DNA from: Lamellibrachia satsuma
Taxonomy: Eukaryota > Annelida > Polychaeta > Sabellida > Siboglinidae
Direction of reading: 5' to 3'
NCBI GenBank assembly: GCA_033239005.1
Contig: BSQZ01000010.1
Span: 11,678,001-11,742,000 of the forward strand
DNA: 64,000 nucleotides
The notes below the pieces were generated by a model, which worked only from the letters and a program-made list of their open reading frames with translations, was not told the DNA's origin and made no database searches. The stretch's first letter is position 1. Each line of letters starts with the position of its first letter. A program made the position numbers and the translations under genes. Positions 48,842-60,943 of this stretch are shown in pieces.

Positions 48842-51800
48842 CTGCGAATGAAGCACAATGTTAAACGTTCTGCTCAGAACGGAAGTGACGTAATCGTGTG
48901 ACGGAACTTATCCCAAACAAGTCTCATCTGAATTGGGGATAACAATGTTTGAACTTGAAATAATTATGCAGGGCAGACGCTAATGCACACATATCGTGAA
49001 TAACTGTTACGGGACCCACCAATCGGACACCGTTTCGAACTCTGTAATGGTATGGGGGTAAATACCAACAATCAGATACGTATTTAGGCTTTCGTGGAGG
49101 GGGCAAAATATGTGTCTTATTCGGGGCAGTATTCAAATTCAACATAGCAATAACTATTACAGTTACAAATATTATTACGTTCGTGGCCCAATGCTGAAAT
49201 AAAACACACCAACTTCACCCCTAAATACGCCACTTTCAACAATACTAAACGCTATGATATAATACGACAGTAGCAGCAGCAATCTACCATGACAAAAATG
49301 GACAGGCAAGACAAATGCAAAATTGTCTTACCTTGAAATCACCGATGTCGCCTTGTTTCTTATGGGTGAAACCGTCGCGAATGTCACCGAGTAACTTGTC
49401 AACTATATTCGTGTCGCCATCGTCCGTTTCCACTGATGTCTGTCGTGACGTGGCGTTGTTTCTGTCACCTACAAATAACAACAGTTATGGACTCATTAGA
49501 ATCATATGTCACCACAAAGGCTTAAAATATATGCAAAACCAACTCATATCGCCCACTGCATTTGAATGTCCGCACGAGACCAGGTTGAAACATCAGTTAA
49601 GTCGATTCCGGCGTACTTTAATGTTGCCAGTATAGAGAATAATCCTTTATGAAGACGTTTGTCTCAGATGTAAGAGTACGGATATACACACAGATGAAGA
49701 GAGTATCCCCAGACAAAGCATCACACACCATTAGACTGTTGCTTCTTGAGGGCCAGCATTTCTTCCCTTTGTCTCTTCCTCTCCCTCGCCCGCTCCTCGT
49801 TCTGGCGTCTCTCCTTGTTTTCCTGCGACAAGACAAAACATCATCATGAAAATAGCCGGATTTATCCCGCTTTGAACCTACTCGGTGGGAGGACTCTACT
49901 GCTATGGCTTAGCACAATGATGATGATGATGATGATGATGATGAAGATGATGACGATGATGACAATAACAATAACAACAACAACAACAACAACAATGTTA
50001 AATTCAATTTAGTAATTCAATTTAGAAATAAATATAACAAGCAAGACAACAAATATCATAAGACAACAATAAGAATACAGATATAAGACACATTACCTGT
50101 ATAGCCTTTTTGAACTTCTGACAGAAAGTGTTGAATGTTTTGAGACACTCCTCCAGCTTGAACGTGTTCGTGTCTTCGCAGAAGTACTCGGCCACCTCCA
50201 CTCGGATGCCCTCCATCTCCGCGAAATCCTTCTCCATGTCTTCCAGTTCTTCCTTCGCCGTCTGCCAACATCGTTACACGTTGAGACCGTGGTCAAATAG
50301 ATAGACAGCAGTGATATAAGTAATCGTCACTGGTCAGCTTAATCATCAGTGTTTTGTACGGGTGTGATACGTGGAAGCTAAACGAAAGCGACGACGACAT
50401 GAGGCGGGACACATTCATATTCAAATGTTTTAAAAAAGGTTAAAGTACGTTCTCATATAGCGCGGTATACAATCCATGGGACTGTTCAAAGCGCTTTACA
50501 CTTCACCCTCTGGCAGACCTGTTCATTCCAACGCCATTTCGACTTCACTGGGAAGCATTCAGCCATGCTGCAATTACTGCGCGAAGACTATTCGTTCAAA
50601 TATTCACTTCTGTTTGTAGCCAGGTTCTCATTTATAGAGCTGAGTGAACTGTGGGATGAACGAATCTGCCTAAGCTTCGAAACGGCAGAAAGAGGATTAG
50701 AACCCGGGTTCTCTCGATTGAAAGCCCGATGTTCTAACAGTTACGCTACAGCAACTGACAAGGGTTTATGGAGGATAGTGAAAATTAGATGGCATAAACT
50801 TAGAAAGAAAAGAAGACAGACACTTCCTGACGGCTCTAACATGATCGCCTGAGGGGAAACGGAAAGATGGTCGCCCACAGACAACCTGCGAAGAACTGTA
50901 GAAAAAGAAAGGCAGACAAGAACTGGGTGGAACATGTTGGCTGAAGCCAAGCAGGTGGACGAAGATAGAGCGAACCGGAGAAGGAACACTGCTGCCTGGT
51001 AGGCTACCGGGCGAGGAACGTGTCAAGAAGCATGACGTGTATCACGTACCATAACAAACCCTTCCATCTGTTGCTTGAACTGTGGGTCAGCCTTGTTCAT
51101 TTCTTCCGAAATCGTGCTGATCTTTTTAAGCAAAGACGTCACGTCTGACTTCAACGAATCAACGGAATACCTGCAGAAAGCCACGAGAAAACCTGTTATA
51201 AGGAATTGCGTCATAGATATTTACATTCAACGAAAGTTTCAGCAAGACTTACGGCGTCTATTCTTATTGACGAGTCTCGTGCCATGGATTACGTTTTTTA
51301 CTACTAAATCTGTGTATAATCAGACACACGTCATGCTATACACAATTTTCCTGTTAAAAACACACGATAACCTGAAAGAAAATACACGTCATCAAACGTG
51401 TGCAATTGTAGTGTACGTGTCTATCATAGATCAAATAATACGTACATGGAGGCTTCGTTCAGATACTTGAAATCTTTTGGAAACTGCAGCAGTTCGGGAT
51501 GTTTCTCCTCGATTTGCTGGAAACCGTATACAAGCACACGTCTTAATTTATTTTAATTGATTGTGTTAATTAGCTGCATATTGGAACATCGCTCGCCGTT
51601 GGTAAGTGGCGCATCGAGTGTAGATGAATGTGCATGAATGATTGTGTACAGACATTTTAATATTAGCCATTTGCTGGATCATCCCAATCATTGCCAGTCT
51701 TAAAGAAAGAACTGGTGTTTGTGAACTTTAGTTTTGGGCGTCTGTATTTTAAGTCTCTTAAGCGTGTTCCTGTAAGTAAGTACTAAAAGCGCTTTTGCAT

Positions 51801-54800
51801 AGAAATCACACAAATAGGGAAGATATATGTAGATAATGTTGTGCATTATATTAGTTTGTGGGTGTACTGCCTGTTAACAAGCGTACAGTGCGCAATGGAG
51901 TGAAATTGGTAGAGAGTAAAATTAATATCGACGAGCACTGTGTTGCCACGTGCAAGAACGCATGGCCTATTGTACTTTATGGCGCCAGAAAACAACAGAA
52001 GGGCACAAATTGGGCACATCGTGTGTCTACGTCAAACTCCAACAACTATGAACACTAGCAACGACTAGCCACACATTACCACAAAGCCTCTCAGACGAAA
52101 TCACATACGACATTATAGATTTGCAGATAAGGTGAAACTGATTGTGCATGGCAAATATGGCAGATGTGATCGCGGGCAAAACAAAACCGTCAGGTCACGT
52201 ATTGTTACGATCACGGTGCGAAACTCCCACGTGTTATCTAAAAATAAAACTGTCGACGTTTCCGGTTTATCAGGATATTTATGGAGGCAACATTGCAGGC
52301 AGCCAATGGTGGTATCTGTGAAACGAGTTAAACCGTAAGTTTTACTGCACTGTTAAACATGGATGTTCGTAAAGTCGATAACTGCTTGGAATGGAAGAGT
52401 GGTTATACAGCCGGCAAGTTCAACAAGTTAGCTTACCATAACTACGTAGTGCATGAGATTCATGCGTGGCTTGTTCGCTCTGGTCTCTGTCAGCTTCATC
52501 AGTGAATTCAACTTGAAACCGACGGCGTCGCCATTGTGACCACCCTGAAACGATAAACATGTCCATTCCTGAAATAATCAGTAATTCGCCTTGACATAGT
52601 CGAGTTCAACAAGAGTGCCATCCATGGCCACACGCTGCAGATGGCGAGTGGACAAGGAAGACATTGGCTTAGTGGGAGTCTTGTTATTACTGTGTGGCCT
52701 GTCTTTGTAAACATTTGCATAGTCTATGTTAAACGTATTTACACAGCTAGCATTTACACAAGCATTAGCACTGTACCGTGCCATGTTCTAGCTATTTATT
52801 TAAATTTGAAGACTATATTACAATTATGCTCATAACCAGTAAAATTAGTCACAAATCGTATGCAAGTAATTTCCTAATAAATATGCTAGGACTGATGACG
52901 TCATGATTGACAGGCACAAACATAGTGTACAGACACGTCTGAAAAAAATTAAACGAAACTTACGGAATTAAGGAAGTTTCCGGAAATAAGCACCAGATAA
53001 ATGATCTTATGTAAGGCTTGACTCTCTTTCAGATCTGTAAACATACAAAACACATAATGCACCTGCTTTATTGATAGACAAACTCTACGCTTACTGTTTA
53101 CATGGTTTTGCAATTTCAATGTCAAGCACTATTATTTGCACACTTATCTAGTTCAATCTACAATAACAATTGTTACATTTACCAACATTGAATAACTAAA
53201 CCAATCTACCTCCTTAGCTACGAAACAGTCTATAAAATATCACTTGTGATGTCATGTTTCTTTTTTCCTAGAATATGTCAGTCCTTCCGTCTCCTTCCAT
53301 CAATCCTGTCATACGCCAATATAATTTAATTCAATCCCGCGAAGGCGGCTAATAATGTTTGCCTTATCAGGAGACTCCTTTATTAGATACGCTTTAACTG
53401 ACATCTACACAACAGTAATTCCGAGTTCACATAGATCGTACACAAAGCGTGTACATTGTCGTTGAAAGTGCACGTGGCATTTACAACAAGACACGTGATA
53501 TCGCACCTTTTGCCGTCATAATGATGGCGTCGATGGCCGGGTTGATCCAATCCATCGTCTGCGCGAACTCCTCTTTGAGCAACATCGCCTCGACTTTTAA
53601 TTTGTAGCTGAAATTGGAAAATTGAAAAATTACCCATGTTTAACTAAACATGCGCATTTCACGAGGGTAAACCATTACGCCTACATTCTAAACGGTTCTG
53701 ATCTACATTAAATGTTTTGCTCACTAAAATACATCGACTGATACCATTTAGTGCATTGTTACTCGGTGCACGGTGGAACTTAAAAGAGAACTGCGTCTCT
53801 CCGAACCGCAAAAGTGACAGCGAAACGCAGCCAATCATCAATAATGATTGTGTACTGACGCGACCTCTAGTGGGTAGTCATTAGTTATTCACCGCACAAA
53901 CGTCTTCCACAAAGCATCGCCGAACAAAAGCAACATCGCTGCCTGGATGTTAATTGCAGTTATTCGGTTTCACAGGCCACCACCCTCTGGATAAAAACAG
54001 TTGAACATTGTTCTTTGCTTACAAAAATACCGCACCTCACCTATCAATGAGGCACTGTTCTAGGAGTAATGTGGCTTGTGTGAATATGCCATGACTAATT
54101 TGGTGATGGCAGACAGGTGACCTTGGAGAGACAGGTGACGTTGGGAAGGGAACGGAGAGACAGCACTCCGTAGGGGAGAACGGAGATATAATTTAGACAA
54201 AAGTAGAGAGAGGGGGAGGGGAGGGAGAGCGAGGGGGAGGGAGTGACAGACAGACAGACTGACGGAGAGACGGAGAGACAGAGTGCGTGCGTCCGTGCAC
54301 GCGTGAGTGCGTGCGTGAATGCGTGCGTGCGCATGTGTGGGTATGACCCCATAGACGCACACAAGACAAATTATAATTGCAACTTACTTCGGCAGCGTGA
54401 GAAGTTCTCTGAAGAAGCGTTCTGCGTTGTCAAGCTTCGCGACATCACCATCGAAATTTCGTAAAACATCGATCTAGAATATACAACGACCGTTTTCATT
54501 TTGGAATTCTGCATAATTCCTGGTGGACACCAAAATAGCCATAATGGTTTTCAAAAGAGTAACCGTTCTTAAATGTACATCCAGCTCAAAATGTCAGGGC
54601 AGTCGTACTGCTTAAATCTACGACGTTGATTCCCGTGGATGAAATTTGAAACAACATATGGTATGCGACTCATGAGAGGGTGTGGTTGTAAATGGGCGGT
54701 TGGCCCTAAATTGGTAGAAGACAGGAGGTTGGCGGTTCAAATACTTCTGCCGTCAGCACTTGCGATAACACAATAATTATCTCTACGGATGTTTTCCATT

Positions 54801-56323
54801 TGGCTGCGGTTAGAAGAAAATAGGAAATTAAATGCGCCGTATTTTATTGCATTACCTCGTCTGCCTCTGGTAGAATCTTGAGAAGACCCCGGAGTCTCTC
54901 AGCCCCTATAATTGCACTCTCCCCCTTCGCTATGTGTTCGATAATCTGACTGTGTGGAATACGAAACTGGCGAAGAAATATGTTTGTGTTCAGACTCCGC
55001 TTCGAGTCCAGGAGGTTGAGCTGAAAAAGAAATAATTGTATCGTATTTGTATGCACATTGTTTCATGCAACACAGTATTGTTGACACCCGCTTTAACGTA
55101 ATCAGAGTACACACAGTGCCATATGTTGGTGTTTGTTAGTTGTTTAAAATGTAGTATTATCGGGGTACGGGCGAGATAAATATTAGTTTAAAGATACACG
55201 GCTTCAACATTTGTCACTTTACAGTTTCGTTCAGTGTATGTGGACATCTTCAGAAACGACCACTAGACGGGGTTGCAGTCAGGTGATACGTGCGGGAAAC
55301 ATTTAGCACCGCCTAGCGGTAATTTATAAAGATGTTCATGTACTGATCGAAGCATCAGTGAAATAACAATATAATTCGTTGTGTATCTAGAAAAATTATC
55401 ATCATCATCATCATCTAGGGCCGTGTCGCGATTATGAACCTGCATATAACACGATCACGTGTGTCTTCAAGCAGTTCTGAATGAATTTGAAACTTGACCA
55501 TGTGATTGTTGTCATTTATGTCTACTGAGGTGACAACGTGAATGGTGAAGACACGTCTTCATGATCGTGACCTTTACAAGACGCCACTCACCTTCTCGAT
55601 CTTCTTTTTCTTGCCGTTGGCGCTCCCTGGTGTCGTGCCCTGATCGGGGCGCGTGACGGCGAACAGTTGTTCCATCTGTTCGAAGTCCACCTGATAGTCC
55701 GAGAACATGGCTCCGGCCGATGTCCACATGTTCTCCTTGCCGACCACTTTGATCGGCTGTAGTTTGTTCCACTGCAGTTTTCGCAGCTTGTTCTTCGGTG
55801 TCGGCGTCTGCTGTTGAGGTAGCTTCTTGATCGGGGCTGTCGGCGTGACCGCGAGCCCGGCTGGCGGCGGAGGCGGCGGCGCTCCAGGTGGACCGGCGCC
55901 CGGGGGAGGCGGGGGAAGTGGAGGTCCAGCGCCCGGTGGCGGCGGCGGAGGCGGGGGAGTGGCCCCGGGGGGCGGTGGGGGAGCAGGCGGGGAGGAATTC
56001 AGTCCCGGCAGCGCCACGGCGCCCGGTAACGATCTCCCGGGGCTGAGCGCGTCGCGTCTCTGGCGCGAGTGCGCGACGTCGTCGCCATGGCAACGGCAAC
56101 GGCACGTGTCGCACTCGGTCGCCGAGGAGACGCTCTTCTCCAGTCGCTTGGCGCCTGTCAGTAGCAACTTGTCGGCATCTTCCTGCCGCTCGAGCATCTT
56201 GGCCGAGTACAGCAGCTTCTCGATCGTGTTCCAGATTACCTCGCTGAACTCTTCACTAGGGTCGATCTGCAGGAAGTGCTGCAGGATGTTGAGCAACGTC
56301 ACTTCCTGTGGGGTTCCGCGCAC
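45455..56323 (-). CDS. INF2: INF2-type (inverted) formin, 5' incomplete, 12 visible exons
   Basis: Actin nucleation/elongation factor acting in the cytoplasm on actin and, in this subfamily, possibly microtubules. The visible part is 1745 residues (residue 1 = Val at 56323). Residues 2-55 (RGTPQEVTLLNILQHFLQID...) are the end of the diaphanous-inhibitory (DID) region. FH1 is at about 112-156 with five Pro runs. FH2 spans about 178-540: KLRKLQWNKL, ENMWTS, SLNTNIFLRQF, GNFLNSGGHNGDAVGFKLNS, and the C-terminal VAEYFCEDTNTFKLEECLKT. A WH2/DAD-like IVDKLLGDIRDGF lies at 593-605. A DID before FH1 and a DAD just after FH2 fit INF2 better than FHDC1, which lacks the DID. The tail after residue 617 is far longer than vertebrate INF2. 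A CAAX box is absent. Upstream DID exons were not found in the 7.7 kb to the right. Confidence 0.93.
48842..49331 (-). other. Formin intron before the terminal exon
   Basis: Nothing recognisable. Confidence 0.5.
49332..49468 (-). CDS. INF2: Formin exon: WH2/DAD-like motif
   Basis: Borders TTATTTGTAG and AAG|GTAAGA. After a Thr/Ser/Asp-rich lead comes NIVDKLLGDIRDGFTHKKQG, matching the INF2 actin-monomer-binding/autoinhibitory pattern (VIDALLADIRKGF in vertebrates). Confidence 0.94.
49729..49822 (-). CDS. INF2: Formin exon: charged post-FH2 helix
   Basis: Borders TTGTCGCAG and AATG|GTGTGT. ENKERRQNEERARERKRQRE then EMLALKKQQSN; the usual Arg/Glu/Lys helix between FH2 and DAD. Confidence 0.93.
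49823..50096 (-). other. Formin intron with (GAT)n(AAC)n
   Basis: A GAT run at about 49917-49965 passes into an AAC/ACA run ending near 49997. Confidence 0.8.
50097..50261 (-). CDS. INF2: Formin FH2 exon (C-terminal end)
   Basis: 55 codons, phase 0, borders TTGGCAG and CAG|GTAATG. TAKEELEDMEKDFAEMEGIR, then VEVAEYFCEDTNTFKLEECL and KTFNTFCQKFKKAIQ: the FCED....L.E....F..F...F..A motif closing FH2. Confidence 0.96.
50449..50757 (-). mobile_element. tRNA-derived SINE, second copy
   Basis: Reverse complement of the 40485-40820 family: GTAAAGCGCTTTGAACAGTC, CAGCTC..TAAATGAGAACCTGGC and a B-box-like GGTTCTAATCC are all present. It lies antisense to + and in the same sense as the formin, in a formin intron. 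Confidence 0.9.
51050..51170 (-). CDS. INF2: Formin FH2 exon (coiled helix)
   Basis: Borders CTTTCTGCAG and ATG|GTACGT. YSVDSLKSDVTSLLKKISTI then SEEMNKADPQFKQQMEGFVM. Confidence 0.93.
51446..51516 (-). CDS. INF2: Formin FH2 exon
   Basis: Borders GGTTTCCAG and CCAT|GTACGT. QIEEKHPELLQFPKDFKYLN then EAS plus two bases. Confidence 0.93.
51517..52436 (-). other. Formin intron
   Basis: No exon or repeat recognised. Confidence 0.5.
52437..52544 (-). CDS. INF2: Formin FH2 exon (GGxxGDAVGFKL)
   Basis: 36 codons, phase 0, borders TCGTTTCAG and ATG|GTAAGC. GGHNGDAVGFKLNSLMKLTE then TRANKPRMNLMHYVVM, the most conserved FH2 stretch. Confidence 0.96.
52625..52790 (-). mobile_element. CR1-like LINE 3' scrap
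   Basis: CAGATGGCGAGTGGACAAGG, then TTGGCTTAGTGGGAGTC and AACGTATTTACACAGCTAGCATTT match the minus-strand LINE tail at 1215-1345 with a deletion. Confidence 0.8.
52964..53034 (-). CDS. INF2: Formin FH2 exon (GNFLN)
   Basis: Borders ATGTTTACAG and TCC|GTAAGT. DLKESQALHKIIYLVLISGN then FLNS. This carries the first half of the GN.LN signature. Confidence 0.95.
53035..53506 (-). other. Formin intron
   Basis: Nothing recognisable. Confidence 0.5.
53507..53607 (-). CDS. INF2: Formin FH2 exon
   Basis: Borders CAATTTCAG and AAAG|GTGCGA. Encodes YKLKVEAMLLKEEFAQTMDW then INPAIDAIIMTAK, matching the R/K.EA.L.K.EF helix of FH2. Confidence 0.94.
53608..54387 (-). other. Formin intron with a simple repeat
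   Basis: A GGGAGA/CAGACAGA/GTGCGTGC compound tract runs from about 54185 to 54345, ending about 40 bp from the next exon. The rest shows nothing. Confidence 0.6.
54388..54473 (-). CDS. INF2: Formin FH2 exon
   Basis: Borders ATTCTAG and CCGAA|GTAAGT. IDVLRNFDGDVAKLDNAERF then FRELLTLPK; the last codon is split after two bases. Confidence 0.94.
54474..54855 (-). other. Formin intron
   Basis: Nothing recognisable. Confidence 0.5.
54856..55020 (-). CDS. INF2: Formin FH2 exon (lasso/knob)
   Basis: 55 codons, phase 0, borders TTTTTCAG and GAG|GTAATG. LNLLDSKRSLNTNIFLRQFR then IPHSQIIEHIAKGESAIIGA and LRGLLKILPEADE: the knob with the conserved DSKRS.N..I.L.QF. Confidence 0.96.
55021..55591 (-). 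other. Formin intron
   Basis: Nothing beyond a short ATC run near 55400. Confidence 0.5.
55592..56323 (-). CDS. INF2: Formin exon: DID end, linker, FH1, FH2 start (first visible)
   Basis: Acceptor CTTGTTTCAG, donor GAAG|GTGAGT, 244 codons in phase 0. The C-terminal DID helices (IDPSEEFSEVIWNTIEKLLY) are followed by a Cys-rich CDTCRCRCH, FH1 with runs of 5-8 prolines, then KLRKLQWNKLQPIKVVGKEN and MWTSAGAMFSDYQVDFEQME. Phase 0 at the 5' edge means an upstream exon ending on a codon boundary. Confidence 0.93.
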
Positions 56324-58062
56324 CTGAAACAAGACGACGGTGACGTGAAGTTACGCGTTCATTGCGGGCTCGTTTTTTGGGCCAAGTGTTTAAAGTTTAA
56401 AAGAGATGGGGGAGAGAGGGGGATAAACAGGAGAGATATGGAGATAGGGAGAGAGCGGGGATATGGGGGAGATGGAAAGAGGGGGGAGAGGGAGAGAACG
56501 CGGGAGAGAGGGAGGGTAAAGAGAGAGGGAGATAGGGGAAAAGAACGTCGATTCTGTTATTACGAGCCCACTCGATTGTTTTACCATACGGGCTGGACTT
56601 GCATCGCTGCCCATCGCTACCCATCGCTGCCCATCGCTGACAACCGCAGTAGACCGGGCAGTAAACACGACGCTGAAACTGCGTCCATTGAAGAGGTGGC
56701 TGTTTTTTACTCATGTTGTTTTGCCGTGCGTCGTTCGTTTTCCCTTCCCATTATGTCCTGACTTCTAACAACAATTACTGCGCACACCGTGATTGTCAAC
56801 CCATCGCATCATGTCCTATGCTGTGGTTATCAGTGGTATTTGCCGTGCAGTTTTGAGATTGCACAATCTATAGGGTGACACATAGCGACGAATATCGGTG
56901 TCTTGTCGCTTGTGCAATTTACGTAACACACATCAGCTAGACATTCCAATCAAACGACTGAGTGACTCCCACGCCGGTTCGCATGAAACTACCGCCGTCT
57001 AATTATTATACGTGAATCCGCTGCAGCGTAACTTACACTGGTATCGCAGTTCACCAGGAGAGAAACCATTATCTATGGCGCCACCATTCTTAAATAAGTA
57101 AACTGGTGACTTATTTTGCTAGTTAGCAAATTTCATAGTGAGATAGACACACGAACTGTGAACAAAAATATTTCACATGTACATTTTCTAAATTCCCACT
57201 GTGCGGCAAATAATTAGAACATGCTCCTTACAGCAGCTGAGTAGAATCCTCGCGCTGTCTCAAAGGCCCGAATAACTCAACAGGGGTCATAAATCCCTAA
57301 CCAGTCCGTGTCTAAGCAACAATTAGGCTGATAATGGCTTTATAACGTGTATTGCTGTTTAGAACAACACCGAACGACTGGGTTTCAACAATGCCCCACT
57401 GTTCCGCGACCTTCTTTCTTACGCTGAATCCGAGCACACGGAAAGTCAAGCGTTAATAGTAACACGATAACTGGGCGTTGCTAACTCGTTCCGTTACGTG
57501 TAACGACATAACCAATTCAAATGAGATACCCGATCCGTGGATTCGGATAAATCAAGAGGGTCGGGCGTCATCGGTCTGTGTCCGGGCGAGAACCCGCATA
57601 ACGTGGCGTGATTCATGAACCCCGACGAACGGCACTGCCGCTGTGGTACACGTACGACCGCTACGCTGAACAACGTCCGCCCCCGGTCGAAATACCGTTT
57701 TTCGAGTGCTGCATGCCACACAAAAGCGACTTGGTTGAGTAAATCACGCGTCACGGCCGCATTTGTTTGCGATCTGTCGTTCGGTGTCCGTGTTGTCAAA
57801 TTCGGTGTTCTTTTTCGGTATATTGTACACGACCATCCTCTTTATCCATTGTCGTCTTAATCCTTTCCACAAATATCCGGATAGCGGTTACAGTGCCGAC
57901 GAAGCCGGCGACGCATCGAATGTTTTGCAAACGCACAATAACGCTGTGTCCGTGTGTTTCTCCATACGGCGATACCATCAACACGGGGATTCAGATTGGC
58001 ATTAGCGTTGTCAACAATACATCTTTAACATCGGAACAACATCACTGCTTTGTCAGCAGAAG
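56324..58062. other. Probable upstream formin intron, first part
   Basis: A purine-rich GGGAGA tract spans 56400-56540 and a CCATCGCT(G/A)C 4-copy micro-repeat lies at 56608-56645. No DID exon was recognised on the minus strand. Confidence 0.4.
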
Positions 58063-58314
58063 GCAACGTACACACACACGCACGCACGCACGCACGCACG
58101 CACACCCAAACACACGCAGGTCCCTAGATGAACACACGTGCATAAATCTATACACATCACGGCAACTTTGACATGGCCCCCAGTCCTTTCATTGCCTCCA
58201 ACTTTGACATGGCCCCCAGTACTTTCATTGCCTCCAGTTCTTTGTTTGCCCTCTACCCTCCCCTCTCTACCCTCCTCTCTCTACCTTAATGCCCCTTATC
58301 CAATGTACATGGGT

Positions 58315-58905
58315 TTTAATTATGACCCATCATTTGACAGCGTCAACAACTATAACAATAACATGACTTTCCGGTACCATGTACAAAACCTGGGTGATCC
58401 ACCATTTGACAGCGTCAACAACTATAACAATGACATGACTTTCAGGTACCATGTACAAACCTGGGTGATCCACTATTTGACAGGGTCAACGACAATAACA
58501 ATGACATGATTTTACGGTACCATGTACAAAACCTGGGTGATCCACCATTTGACAGCGTCAACAACAATAACAGTGACATGACTTTCCGGTACCATATACT
58601 AAACCTGGATGATCCGCCATTTGACAGCGTCAACGACAATAACACTAACATGACTTTCCGGTACCATAATATTATACTAAACCTGGGTGATCCACCATTT
58701 GACAGGGTCAACGACAATAACAATAACATGACTTTCCGGTACCATATACTAAACCTGGGTGATCCACCATTTGACAGGGTCAACGACAATAACAATAACA
58801 TGACTTTCCGGTACCATATACTAAACCTGGGTGGTCTACCATTTGACAGGGTCAACGAGAATAACAATGACATAACTGTCCGGTACCATGTACCAAACCT
58901 GGCAC
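58315..58905. repeat. 72-bp tandem repeat, about 8 copies
   Basis: Units carry CACCATTTGACAG.GTCAAC, then a AACAATAACA.TGAC block, TGACTTTCCGGTACCAT and AAACCTGGGTGATC. The period is 24 codons, so + (MTFRYHILNLGDPPFDRVND-like) and - frames stay open for most of the array. Frame breaks at about 58460 and a 6-bp insertion near 58670 argue against a gene. Confidence 0.92.
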
Positions 58906-59029
58906 ATTTAGAATTAGCAAGCACGAGGAGAAATGTTCCACATCTCGTGTTCCGTAGGACCTCTTGTTCCGTAGGACATATGACAAAACACCGCTGCGGG
59001 ACATAATCGCCGAGGAGACTAACCGTAAA

Positions 59030-59200
59030 CGACGCCATGGACTTTGCCAGGCCGGGTCGGCCGGCGCACACTGTCGTCACGTCTTCTCTCGTCCCCTTCA
59101 TTCGTAGCACTGACAGCGCGCGCGGTGGTTTCCGCCTCGACAGATACTGTTGACCCCGACCGCTGCCGTTAGCCGCCCTCGCATCGCGACAGTCAGCGGG
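59030..59200. promoter_or_regulatory. CpG-rich segment inside the foldback structure
   Basis: Contains GCGCGCGC and many CG pairs, ending at a G12-13 run (59201-59220). It could be a promoter or alternative first exon for the minus-strand formin, or part of the element. There is no direct support for transcription. Confidence 0.25.
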
Positions 59201-59915
59201 TGGGGGGGGGGGGTGGGGGCTTGCAAGTTTGACGGCTCGCGATATTTATGCCGTCAGATGATTCGTAGAAATTGCGCCCGGTTCTTTCTATCCGTTTTTA
59301 CTCAGAAGTCGTCTGCCACCGTCGAAAAGTCGTCTGCGTTTACGGTTCGTGGGCCCAGCGGGATAATCGCGTACACACGCCGTTGCAAGTCAGTCGGTCG
59401 TGTAACTTAGCCGAGGTAAACATAAACACTCAGTTGCCAAGCCGCTGGGTCTAGGCGGAGTCCGTGCTTCAGATGTTCAGATAACGTTCTTTGTTTTAGA
59501 ATTAAAAGTGTTATTCACCTGCAGAAATGTATTATCCCGCAGCCCCATGCAGGTCTAAACTAACTCAATTTTGTACATGATTTCATAAATATCAGATGGC
59601 TCAAAATATCGAATGCGTCGAGTAGAAATATTGTAACCTGGCTACTCGAGATACGCCTTGATTCACATGGCGACATGCCTTCACACAAAATAAATCCGTG
59701 TACATTGGATAAGGAGCATTACGGTAGAGGGGGGAACGTAGAGAGGGGAGGGTAGAGAGAGGAGGGTAGAGGGCAAACCAAGAACAGGCGGCAACGAAAG
59801 GACTGGGGGCCATGTCAAATTTGTCGTGATGTGTATAGATCTATGCACGTGTGGGCATATAGTGCATGTGTGCGTGCACGCGCTTGCGCACGTGCGTGTG
59901 TGTACGTGCGTGTAT

Positions 59916-60726
59916 GACTGTCATACCGTTCCCGCTGCTGACCTGACCTAATTACGGTTCAGGTCCATTTAGTGCACCTGGTAGATTTACCCCTAAAGGG
60001 TAACTGCGTTGGGTGATCACGGGCACTCTGCCCCAAAGCTTTGTGAATGGCTGTCACAACAACAGTTACTGATCAACATCAAGATAATGGCAGTATCGGT
60101 AACATAGGAAACAATAGTAAAGTTACTTAGACTTCTACAGTACACATGTCATCCATGGTGAAAGATACTGTTAATTTCACAACCACAAAACAATGTGATT
60201 CACAAAGAGATCATGTTTACTGCTGCCACGGTAATGCGATTCTTCCTTCGGACAATCGAGCCCTCCGAAAGCTTCAATACCAGAATGGTAGATTGGTAGT
60301 TAGGCGTAGTCCTGGACAGACGCACTGACCCAATCACTGCGTCAAATCTCCGTCTCTGGTGGACCGGTTCACGAACTTAAACCAGGGATATGATTATGAC
60401 TTATCGCGATCGCCACTCTGTACTGAAACAATGATAACGTGTACCATTGTTTCTGCTGTGCCTTGAATTTATACATCAAAGTAGACTCGAACATTGTAGA
60501 TAGACGAAACCGCCCGCAGACATCCTGAAGCCGGTCCGTAATTAAACAACGCTACGGGCGCCGACTGTGATCCGATATTTTTGGAACAAGAGCGAAACCG
60601 ACCAAACACGTGTTCTGGCATTATCTCTAACTGTTGCTACAGCATAATATGCCGTTGCTTGTAGTGAAAATCAATAATCCATTGTTCTTATTCTGTGATG
60701 TGGTTGAAGTGGTATTATCAACAACG
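59916..60726. other. Unassigned stretch
   Basis: No exon or repeat family recognised. Confidence 0.4.

Positions 60727-60943
<217 letters not shown>

Larger units (their letters stand above)
58110..59870. mobile_element. Foldback structure with arms of about 180-210 bp
   Basis: The left arm (about 58110-58322) and right arm (about 59688-59870) are reverse complements. Shared blocks include CCTTATCCAATGTACA, CTCTACC..CCTC, TTGACATGGCCCCCAGTCCT and TGTATAGATC/TATACACATCACG. The left arm has an extra tandem copy of a 36-bp block. CA-rich sequence outside one arm faces TG-rich sequence outside the other. The 1.36-kb interior holds a 72-bp repeat array and a CpG-rich segment. Confidence 0.85.
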
